From: Galbula dea
Lineage: Eukaryota > Chordata > Aves > Piciformes > Galbulidae
Assembly: GCA_013399015.1 (NCBI GenBank)
Contig: VWZX01004666.1
Coordinates: 4,064,156 to 4,128,155, forward strand
Length of the DNA stretch: 64,000 nucleotides
Direction of reading: 5' to 3'
The notes under the pieces are model-generated. The model saw only the letters and a list, made by a program, of their open reading frames with translations, made no database searches and was not told where the DNA came from. The position numbers and the translations under genes are program-made. Positions 24,441-35,046 of this stretch are shown piece by piece. Position 1 is the stretch's first letter. Every line of letters begins with the position of its first letter.

Positions 24441-26559
24441 CCAATGGCTGGTTATATTAATCTTCCTCTGATTTTTTTTGTATTTGCATTACAAAGCTCC
24501 TAGACAGGTTAGCACAGGTGTGATCTTGTGACTTGAACTGAACAGCTAGAAGCCTGAAGGTAACATCTAGGGATTGACTTTCAAAGAGGAGAAGCACAGG
24601 CAGCTCCTGCTGACTTAAGGTGGAACAGTGAGAACTGAAGACCTTTGGAAAGCCATGACAATGACACATAAAATCTTCAGCCCAAACCCTTCTTTAGTGC
24701 AGGCAAACAGCACTTCCGACAATCTCTGTGTCACTCAGAAATCCTATCAATTCCTGTGTGCCTGGCTCTGCTCAGATGAAGAAATGCTGCAGGCAGAAAT
24801 ACATCAGTGAGCCTGTATTTTTTTTGTATCTCAAAAATATTCTTGCAAAACAGGGGATTGTGGTGTACTAGAAAAATCCCTGGGCCTACATATTGTCAGT
24901 ATACAGTATGCATGGTCTGTTGCACTGTGCTTTTACCTTAAACAACAGCAGTACAAAAGTCTCCTACACTATGAATTTGAAGCATAATTTTGAGTGCAAT
25001 TAATCCCACTGAATGATTCCAAACAGAATGATCTCTGACAAACAGAAGTGTCAGAGAAGGCCCCAGCCAGGTTTCTCCCATTAATTCTGCTTCTCAGCAT
25101 CACTGTTACAGTCAGAGTAAAAACAAAATCTGCACCTGTCCCAGAGGGATGACTCAGGTAAGGATAAACAAAATCTTGCTTTTAATTATGCATCATACTC
25201 CCTCTGACATCACAGTAGACAGATCTGTGCCATTCTGTACAGGCTTTCATTGTTGTATCACTAGAGAAACAATAAAAAGGATTTAATTTGGGGGGTCAGA
25301 TTATCAAATTGTCAAAATCAGCATCATCTCAGTGCTTGCTATGGAGCTAGGCACTTTATACCATTCAAGGATCTGGCCCACAGTTAGAACAATAACTTGG
25401 CGCATCCTGTTAAACTAGGAGAATCTTTAAAATCCAGCAGCTTTCTTCACTGGGATGTTTACTTATTTGAATAGTTTCACACAGCATCAATAGTGATGCT
25501 AAACCCATTAGGTTATGCTCTGCTTCCAACCAGCTTCTCAGTATATTTAAAAAATGGACTAATTCTACCAGCACTGAATTGTTCAATGATACTTTGCTAC
25601 ATCTGTTTTTCAAGCTAACTCAATTTGTCTGTTCTACTGCTTGAAAAGACAGAACAGGAATTTGGGGGTTTTGTGAAGTTCTGACAGTTCTTTTCCCCCC
25701 TATTTCACTAACTCAGTTCTTTTCTGTCCTTCTTTATTGCACCTGAACCAGAACAGAAATTTTCCTTCTTTTTTTTTTGCTGTGCTCCAAATTCAAGAAT
25801 TATCCCCTCACACTGCCATAACACCAACTTTTTCTGTATCACCATGGCCAAAGATTTCCTTCTTGTTTTTTTTTTTAAGTATCACACAATTGTTTCTGCC
25901 TATATCTCTGCTATTTTTCTTCCCATTACACTTTATTCTCTCTGCTAAATTATTCAAACCACTCTCAACAAACAATTATTCCATGCTTAGCTTCAGGATG
26001 ACCCACAAGACTGGTTATTGCTTGCTCTTGAACAGCACGGATCCTACAGCACCTAAGGGACCAAGACCATTTAGCACCTATTTGTAACTTCCCACTGACT
26101 CAGGATGTACCCCTAAGGAAACCAGTTAACTCTTCTGTGACTCAAGTAATTTTGCAGTATTACCATATTTCCTCTAGGTCATCTTTTTTTTTTCTAAGCC
26201 AAAAAGTCAAGAACTACTCAGTTGCCCCTAGCAGAGAAATTGGTCCATACCTCTTGGTCATTCTTTCATTGACTCAGATGTGGTTTATGTCAAATACAAG
26301 TTATCATCCAGACAGACTTTCATTCTTGATTTAAAACTCCAAATAATGGATAATTGTCCAATGCACCTGATAATTTGTTTCCTCAGTGTTTACAATTTAA
26401 CATTTGTTGTTTCAGTTTTCAGTCACTGTTTTTTTCTAAGTTTGTTGTATTAAGGAGATCTTCAGTATTCAGCATTACTTTTCTGCTCAGCAGCATATGA
26501 ACTGGATCAAATTGCTTCTTGGCAATCAGCTTTATCTTAGCTCTATTTAGTTTACACAT

Positions 26560-27840
26560 ATCGTTATAGGACATTCCCACTCTCCTTAAATCATACTTTG
26601 TTTCTTCTCTGTACCTTCTCTAGTCATGAATATCCTCCCTAAATTGTACAAATCAAAGCCGTGCTTCATGGTAATGTTAAGGGTGACCTACAGAGAGAGT
26701 GCCATGTCCCTGTCTTTTTACACACATCCCCCTAATTGCACTGCCCATGTCTACAAGAGCATCATTCTGATTATCTGCATGCCTCCAGTGTCCATGTGTT
26801 ATGATTTCTCATTTTTTTCTTGGTATTACTCTTTTCCACTATACAGCTCTCTGGTCCCAGAGGTGTGAACTATGATCTTAGCTCTTAAGCTTATTGCTTT
26901 GAACTTGGTTGTAATACAAAACCTTCATGTGAATATATTGACATTTCTAAGCCACTGTTTGCCTTGTCTAGCTGCTTTATACTCAGTAATTTACATCTTA
27001 GACAATTTTTGTGTCACCCAGAAATGCTATCCGTGGTGATTTTACATTTACAGAAAGGGTAGGATAACTGAGATAAAGCAAAAATAAGAATAAGGCAAAT
27101 CAATGAAAATCAGACCACAACAATACACTGTGAAGGTGAACCAAGGAAAAGAAAGATCCAAGTTTCTGATGATTGCAGACATCCCCAGCTAATGCTGACC
27201 TGATGCAGTAAGCACCTGCTATGCATCACAGCTTAAAAGCACATGCCCTGCTTCTAGACCCATGCTGGCCCAGACAACTGAAATCTCTCTGTATTTAGTG
27301 ACACTAGACTGGACTAAGATCTTTATCAAAATGTCACAACAGTAGACCAAATGCTTTCTGAAATATGTTGTGAAATATGTTCCCACATTAATCTGTAGAA
27401 ACAGACTTACAACCTTTATCAATAAATTAAATTGGATTTATCAACAAGACAATGTTGATAAAAATTATTGCCAATTATTGACTTATTTACAACCTGGCTA
27501 AGCATCAGCTTTGTACTGTGCTACTTGGAACTGGTGTCACGTTAACCATAACACAGCTAGCTGGGTCATCCTGCTTGCTCTGCTTGTTTAATTTTCTTTC
27601 CTTAAACACTGGCACAATACTACCAGTCTTCTGAAATTTCACCAAAATGCCAAGAGTTATTACAAATGAGATCTCTCTTGACACTTCTGTTAGAGCTCTT
27701 TCGTATAGGTTATCTGAGCCTGCTGCTTTAAAATTATTAATGTAACTTACAATGAAGAACTTCATTGTTAATTACTTGCAGACTGAAAAGGATTTCATCA
27801 TCCTCCTCTAGTACAAATACTTCATCCTGCATATAATTCA
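26560..27840 (-). mobile_element. Ancient CR1/L3-type LINE relic (reverse transcriptase region)
   Basis: On the minus strand the order of reverse transcriptase landmarks is preserved. First comes NNFKAAGSDNLYERAL, matching the 'K..GPDG...R.L' block. Then VPVFKE matches 'V.PIFK'. Then DDPASC...VNVTPVPS matches 'EDP.NYRPVSLTSVP'. Then YFRK...DILIKIL matches 'DFSKAFD..SH..L..KL'. Then FLGDTK, with its complement at about 27007-27025, stands at the catalytic FADDTK position. Further downstream are a IKQLDKAN-like stretch (RT thumb, 'IQRDLDKLEDWA') and the region complementary to the usual CTGTACTTTCTCCAGTT segment near 26615. Many stops and shifts separate these, so it is dead. It is far older than the CR1 tails elsewhere in the window. 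The 86-codon frame at 27505-27765 is the best-preserved piece. The boundaries are approximate. Confidence 0.75.
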
Positions 27841-29044
27841 ATACTAAGCATTATTAACAAAACTTGCCCTCTGTACCTGTGCCATTGCAAGGCTTTCTTC
27901 ATTACTCAGCTGTTTTCACCTTTAGTTTAGCTGTGCCAGCCACAATTTCCTGTAGTACTTTTATAGTCCTCACTCTATTTCAATATCCATGGATATTGAT
28001 TGCAATATAGCTTATTTTTTAAAGACTAATAAGCATCAGTAATTATGATACTTTCAACTTTTGATGCATTTTTCATGTGCAGATTTCACTCAGAGCTTTT
28101 TATAAATATTAATTAATCTTCAAAATATACCTGAGAAGAATATAAGTAGTGAGACGCAACCCGAGTCAGTGGGAGAGAGTCAGTAAGAGACTTATCTGAT
28201 CATTGCAAGTATTGCAGAACTAAGACTAGCACAGACAAATTCTGTTTCAGAGCCTTACTCCACATTGCAAATGGAGTTTCACTTTGTAAGGACAGAAGTT
28301 ATTATGCAAAAATTATGAAAGTGATTTCATGAAGTAAAAAAAATTGCAAAAACCTGAGCATCCAGAAAATAGAACAAGTTATTAAACAATGCATTTCCAT
28401 GTACCTTGAAGGTAACAAAATTATAAAAATAATAATTGTTAGATTATTTAAGACAAATAATGTCAAAACAGGCTAATTTCCCTGCTGAGAGACAATGAAC
28501 CTGCAAAAAAAGGGAAAGTTGTAGATGAAAGATGGCTTTTTCAGGGTTTTCATAACATTTGATGAAATATTCTGATAAGCAAAACTGAGAAAACCAAAGT
28601 ACAAATGAAGTCATCGTAACACAGGCGCACAAATGGCTAAAAAATATATTAAAATAATACTATGAGTGTGTTGTCATTAAACTCGGACAGGTCTTCTGAT
28701 ATGAATCCCAAAAGGGTTTATTCTGCTTCTAGCAAACACTTTTGTTCACTCAATGAAGTAGAGATTTTCCAAGCACTTTGAAAGACAAGACTAGAATAAA
28801 AACAATCTTTCTAACCAGAAAACTAGTCCAAGCCTCCAAAGGTGAAATTCTGAAAAAGGAGATTAAAAAGTCTTGCATTGAGGAAAGGTAAATCAAGGAA
28901 GAAATTCATACAGGGAAATATATGGAAGGGAAACAGTGGAGCATCCAACAAGCTGGGATGTGTGTTGGCAACCTATGCCATTTACAGTTGAAATGTAGAC
29001 GTTCTAATCATTTAAGGCTTCAGTGTAGTAGGCCTATAGCCTAA

Positions 29045-29119
29045 TAGTAGGATGCCTGCCGGTCCTGGAAGTCCTGACTCACTAGGCAAGCAGATGCAGG
29101 ACCGGCAGGCATCCTACTA
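29045..29119. repeat. Perfect 23-bp inverted repeat (hairpin) with a 29-base loop
   Basis: The left arm 29045-29067 (begins TAGTAGGATGCC, ends GGTCCTG) and the right arm 29097-29119 (begins CAGGACC, ends GGCATCCTACTA) are exact reverse complements with no mismatch. The loop is 29068-29096. The arms are GC-rich in an AT-rich spacer and appear nowhere else that I noticed. As RNA either strand would fold into a pre-miRNA-sized hairpin. However, the flanks do not continue the stem, which argues against a classic primary miRNA. Both arms start and end with TA, so a tiny Tc1/mariner-like non-autonomous element flanked by a TA duplication is an alternative. I do not recognise the sequence as a known microRNA. 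Confidence 0.9.
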
Positions 29120-32100
29120 ACAGTTACTCAGACTTCCTGAGGCATCTCACATTCCAGGGAGGCACTGGTTCTGGAGTGACCCTATTGCACACACAGGCTG
29201 TGGAATGTGGTGGGTATCAGGCAGAGTTTAAGTCTATTCATCTTCTTAATGAAATCAGCTCATGAGCTCAGCCAATGCAAATGCAAAATCTTCTAGGAGA
29301 GGAAACATGCTGCTGGTATATATCTAATGACTATATAAAATAAAGGAAATAAAATTAGCTGAATTTATGCACACATTCTTGCTATTTTCCTTACTTCTGT
29401 TTTAAAGTTTTACAAAACTTGGAGTTATTTTTAAAATGCTGCATGCTCTAGACAGTTTAAGGGTCTGTTGTGTGTTTGTTCTACTTCATTATCCAAGGGA
29501 ACATGGTGATTTAGACAGGAAAAGTTAAGTAAAGAGTCCATTAGGATTTGGATTACAATATGAAGCACTGCCAAACTTTACAAATTATAAGAATAAAGTC
29601 CCATGGGCCTGAAGACTGACAATTCTCAAGCATAACTAATTTTTCCTTTTGGCAAAAAAAGACCTGCACCTTTGATAAAGTCACCTTAGTGAGGAGGTCT
29701 AATTCAGAGTGAACCTGCAGGACAACTGCAGATAACAGTGAAAAAAGAGCCAAGCTATGAAATCAATCATCTACTTCAGATAAATGCAAGGACACAGTTA
29801 GGATCAGACCCCAACAATATGGCAGCTTTCAACAGCTCCAAGAAAAAGTTACAGTGATCTCTTGCTACTGAGATTTAACTTCCCAGAGAAACAAGGGAGG
29901 AAACTCTCTCTGCTGCACAGTTTTGCTTTCTTCCAGCTCCTAAAAACGTCTCTCTCCTGCCTCTGTTTTGATCACCAACTGCTATCCGATTCTTAGTATT
30001 CTTTTGGCCTCATTCCTTGGAAATGCAGTGAGCTCTCTGTGGAGTTTGCCTTGGTTCCCCTCTCAGACAGCTGTGATTAATTCAATGTTCGAGCTCTTGA
30101 GTTAATTCTCTCATTAGATCACTTTCCTTCTTTATGGAATGATTATTCCCACAGGAGAAATAAGAAAGACTAAGACAATATTGCGCTAGTATCTGACACA
30201 CTGCATCCAGGATGTTTACTTTAAATCAAATTGCCTGGAATTGCTCCAGATCTATGACTTAAACACAAGAATCTTCTAACAACTGTAGCCATGCATGTTG
30301 CACAACATTCCCAGCTTCACTGGAATACCTCCAAATTTCCTGCTAGGTAAGTGTACCCAGAAAATTAACCTCTCCACACAAGTATGTCAAATGACACAAT
30401 CCTTTCATTGCTGGGCATACTTTAAGACTAAAGAATTTGGGTTTCTTTGCTTTCTTTTCCTTTAATTATTTTTTATCATACATCAATCATCCTTCTACCC
30501 AAGTGAAATATTGCCAGTGCTCCTGAAATCACAAGCCATTGTCTGCACACTATTCACTGGGAACATCACATTCTCTCTGGAGGTTCTTACAGCTCAGACA
30601 TGCTCCCCACTTTTGCTGTCTGCAAAATGTCTCCCCAGGGTATGGCTGTTCATTAGAGGACATTACCCCACCCAGCTGGACTCTAGCACAACCTACCACT
30701 GAGCACCTTTGTTGCAAACCCAGGAGAGTTTCTCAACACTCAGTTCAAGAATGCTAAACCTCTCTGGACTGACAGATCTGATATCAGGTAGTTACCTTAA
30801 ATGTCACCTTTACCTGANGTTTCCCTAGTCATTAACCACTCAGCTAAGAAATGGACAGTCATCATCACCTTGCTGGTAGTGTGAAAACTTAAGCAAAAAA
30901 AACCCCCAAACCCTTAAATTTTCACAAAAGCCATATATTCTGGGGCTACCTGTGCAGAAAGACTAGCCTTGGGAACTCCTCTTGCTCTCCATCTTTAGGT
31001 CAATTCCAGTTCAGATCTCTTCCCTACAAACACACAAAACCACCAAGATTCATTAACCCTCACAGGAATGAAGGTAATAACTCTTGGGCCTCTCCAAACA
31101 CACCAAGACAGAACGTTCTTATGCCTGGCTTAAGACTGGAAGATATGTGATCTCATTGTGAAGCATAATGCCTTTACCCACTGAGACAGGAAACATTCAG
31201 ACCCTGAACAGAAGCTTCTTTATCCACTAAAGCCTATGTATCACATAAAAATGTAAACTGACTACAGGTTTATGCAGGTATCTAATTAGAATGTACTGCC
31301 TGTAGCTCATCAGAGGCTTTTGACGAAGCAGACAACACGATAACCCATCCTATTGGGGTAATAATTGGTTAACCAGCTTTGTCTTTGAGAAATACCTTGA
31401 AAGTACACAGGGACCCTCTTCTTTCCTCCAGGTTACATGACTATGAACTCTCTCATTTTACCAGAGGCTGCAGATTCATTATGTAGCAGATAACACCACT
31501 GCTCCATGAAACCGTGCATCAATATAGAGTGTTGATCCGCATGACTGCCTTGGGCATGCAATGGCATCCAAAGTAAATGGGGCACCTGAGCAAATGAAGG
31601 CCTTAACGGAGAGAATGGGTCTTGGAAGTGTAAGAGACATAGCTTAGTGCATTACAGGTATTTCTAGTCCTCAAAAACTCTTGGTGGTTCTGTATTTCTG
31701 CTATTTTGGCTTTTCTAGGAGAAGTTTGAATCCAAGTCCTTATGAAACTTAGGGAAGTGGAGCAAAAATGGTGTATCTTAAGAGGGTTTTGTGACTTAGA
31801 CACTAAAATACAAAGCTCTTTTCCTGTTTGGTAAGGCTGTCCAACACCTTTCCTCTGACAGGGCAAATGCATTCAAAAACAAGTAGTAACTACAGTGACT
31901 AGTTATTTGATTTACATCTATAAATATTTATATATTAATTAGTAATTAGAATAGTTGCTGACTGTACAACTGAAAGATTACGGCAGATGCCTTAGTATGG
32001 AGGACAAAGTGCCAAGAGGCACTGCAGGCTGGAGCAGAAAGTGAAGATTTTCTACCAATCGGAACCATGGGAGGAATTTGACTTGGCACATTCTGGTTGA

Positions 32101-32304
32101 CTTTCACGGAAATTAGCTCCCTCTCACAAAATATCTCACAGGGTTTGTCATACCTACAAGTAGTCAAAGCTTGAGTTTCAAGTCTCAATTTGCAAGAGAG
32201 AATTTTAACACCAAAGTATGATAAGGATACTGCTGGAATTCTAAATCAAAATGACCCCCAAAGCTATAGGTATAATGGACAGGCTTCCATCTTTATGGAG
32301 CTCA

Positions 32305-32330
32305 GCAAACAAACAAACAAGCAAACAAAC
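32305..32330. repeat. AAAC simple repeat
   Basis: About six AAAC units with one G substitution, in the spacer upstream of IPP. Confidence 0.85.
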
Positions 32331-33307
32331 GGTTAGATCTAATAAAGATCTTCCTGTAACAGAGGAGAACCACAACACCCACACAGTCAACACCTTTTAG
32401 GCCCCAATTTTTGTTACATGTGCGAATATATCACCCTGTGGTAACAGCACCATCTGCAGGATTAATCAGAGAGGGAGCACAGACACCTCACTCCACGCAG
32501 CAGAGTATCTTCCAGGCATCTGGAAAGGTTTTCCGGAGAAGCCTTAAGCAAAGGAAATGTGAGCAGCCACGGGCCTCTGTAGGATAACGCAGGGAGGTCT
32601 GCAGTGCTTCATGGCACTCTGGTACAGCACACTTTTTCAAGAGAAAGCCTAAATAGCTTGTTTGTGAGATTCTTCTCACAAACAATGGGTTTAGTATTAT
32701 GACAGCAGCATTTCTGTGCAGGCATGAACAGTGGGACATGTTGAGGACCACAGGGCATGTCTTTTTGTCACCTGTCCTATTTATCAGTCAGCACTCAGCT
32801 GGCTTATGGCAAATATTATGTTAGGAGTCTACTAATTAAAATTAAAGACATTTTAAATTCTTTCACTGCGTCATTTTTGGTGTTAATGAAAAGGTTTCTC
32901 ATTACACAGTCCAATTTCACACTATCAAATGTACATCCAGACTTATCCCTGAAAATCTACAGTTTGTTTTGGGAGATGCACAGTAGTGCATAAGAGCATT
33001 GGGTCCATCTTGTCCAGATTCTTGCGGTAACAAAAGAAACATGCTAAAGCAGTGCCCTCTTCTGGAGGCAGAACCATTCAACCACATTAATACCGTAGAG
33101 GACAGACCTTCAGGGCAAAATTAGTAGTCTCAGCAACCTGATTTTGTGTCAGTAAATTTGGCACTATGGTGTGAAATCCTAGTGCTGGCCAAGTGTCTAA
33201 CAGCTGACATCAGCCAGCAACTGAGCCACTGGCATTTAGGAGAATTCTAAGCCTTTTACTCACAGGCCACTTCCGATGAATAAAATGTCAGCACGAGAGG
33301 GATCTGG

Positions 33308-33337
33308 TTTCTTTTACTGATTCATCAGTAAAAGAAA
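33308..33337. repeat. 13-bp perfect inverted repeat, 4-base loop
   Basis: TTTCTTTTACTGA is followed by TTCA and then TCAGTAAAAGAAA. A stable small stem-loop in non-coding spacer. No terminator or RNA gene is implied in a vertebrate setting. Confidence 0.85.
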
Positions 33338-34682
33338 AATCTCAACGCATTTATTAGCCTACATTAAAATGTATACTGAGTTATATCAGCATGCATCCAA
33401 CTGTGTGTGCTTGCCAAAACCTTATTTTTCTAACTAGATCTATATTTTCTATGGGTATTTTTTTAAGACCAGCTTGAGGGGTAACTTTACCCACTCTACT
33501 GTCAAGAATGTAATGCTGATGAACAGAGAAACCAACAGTCCCCACAAAGTACCATGATTCAGATTCCTTCCAGAAGCACATTTAAAAGTTATTACAATGA
33601 AACACAGAATCATGAGAAAAGCCTGAGGGGCCATGACAGTTTTAACTGTAAGCAGACGTTTTTTCTCTCCCAGTCTCACAGTAAATAGATATGGAAGCAT
33701 TCCAAGAGACTCTCTGATTGCTTTTTGCTTTAGCTGCACGTCATGTTGCTGGAACAGTTGAGGAAAACTCAGGAGGGATGCTTTTTTCTCAGAATCAGTG
33801 TCAGCTCTCCTGGACCCAGTGCATGTGTGTGTTTGTAACTCAGTATATGATGCTCATCCCTCAGTCAGTGCTCAGGCATGCAGTGATTCAGTGAATTAAT
33901 TACACAGACTAAGACAGAAACATGTTCTGCCTCAGGATCAGCGCTGACCCCATTGGCCCACATGGTATTGTTACAGTGTGCCCTGATGAAACATCTGTGC
34001 TGGAATTAAGAGGAAGGCTCAAACATGGCATGAGACTACAGAGAAAGGGGGTGCACAGGCTGGCTCTGCCTCCTGTCAGTGCAGTCCTGAGCCAAGGACA
34101 GGCAGTTCCACCCACATCTCAGCTCCGGAGTCCCACCATCCCGGCAACAGCTGTGGTTTCTCCCCAGACTGCCACTGTTTGTCTCTCACAAACACATATT
34201 AAAGCAGCTGAAAATTGAGTTTACAAAAGTATGCCTCAGGGGAGTATGACTGAGGGACAGAGATTGTGAAGGCAGTGAATAAGGTCACGGCACATCTGCC
34301 ATCCACCAGCTAGCTACCTGGGCACCAAGTCCAGTGAGCAAAACCATCAGGACACCAACATTAACCACAGACATAACAGCTCCTCACAGAGCAGGCTAGG
34401 AGCCCATGGTGCGGTGGCAAGATGTGGCTGTGGGGGTGAACAGGCTCCACAGTGACCAGGCAAGCACAGAGACAAGGATGCAGACAAACGTACCACAGAG
34501 AGGGCAGATCCTCCTCTAACGCCCGCTGAGGGAGAAAAGTGCTCAGCGGACCTCAGTAGTACCTCTTTACCAACCGACCGCCTCCAGCCATACTGCCCTC
34601 AGCAGGCCAGCCACCCTCCCGCCCACAGCCTGTACCACACACACATGCGCGGCGGGAGGACCAGGACGCCGCGCGTGCTGCT

Positions 34683-34692
34683 GCGCATGCGC
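34683..34692 (+). promoter_or_regulatory. IPP: NRF1-type site in the IPP promoter
   Basis: GCGCATGCGC is a perfect 10-base palindrome matching the NRF1 consensus core. It is placed just upstream of the IPP start codon inside the CpG island. Binding is inferred from the motif alone. Confidence 0.65.
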
Positions 34693-34757
34693 TATCGCTG
34701 CCCCTCAGGGAGGCAGGGGACGGTGGGGGGAGAGGTGCTGGCACTTCGGGGAGCGCC

Positions 34758-35046
34758 ATGGCGAGTGCTGTGGCGGCTAAGAGCGGTGGGAGCTCTTTCT
34801 CCGATCGGCACGCTCGCGTTCTCCTGGCCCAGATCAACCGACTGCGGGCCGGGCAGAGCTTCTGCGACGTGCGGCTGGAGGTGGGCCCGGAGGCGTTCGC
34901 CGTGCACCGGCTGGTGCTGGCGGCCAGCAGCCCCTACTTCGCGGCACTCTTCGCGGGAGGCATGAAGGAGTCCGGCCGGGATGTGGTGCGGATCGGAGGC
35001 GTCGAGGCAGGCACCTTCCACACGCTCCTCGACTTCATCTACACAG
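34758..35046 (+). CDS. IPP: IPP exon 1 (N-terminus and first half of BTB)
   Basis: The ATG at 34758 has context GCGCCATGG, a good Kozak. It encodes MASAVAAKSGGSSFSDRHAR, then LLAQINRLRAGQSFCDV, HRLVLAASSPYFAALFAGG and LLDFIYTG. The donor is ACAG|GTAACA. Very GC-rich because it lies in the CpG island. Confidence 0.95.

Larger units (their letters stand above)
24465..34560. other. Spacer between the riboflavin-binding protein gene and IPP
   Basis: About 10 kb without a supported protein gene. It holds an ancient CR1/L3-type reverse transcriptase relic (26560-27840), a perfect 75-base hairpin (29045-29119), a small hairpin (33308-33337), an AAAC tract (32305-32330) and one unresolved base (30818). 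Open frames such as 25737-26087 (low-complexity, Phe/Leu-rich), 33449-33739 and 33922-34218 have no recognisable domain. Confidence 0.6.

Noticed and set aside
33449..33739. 96-codon minus-strand frame with two hydrophobic stretches, resembling a small membrane protein
   Set aside because: No family recognised, no conserved start context. Hydrophobic runs are common in translated T-rich DNA.
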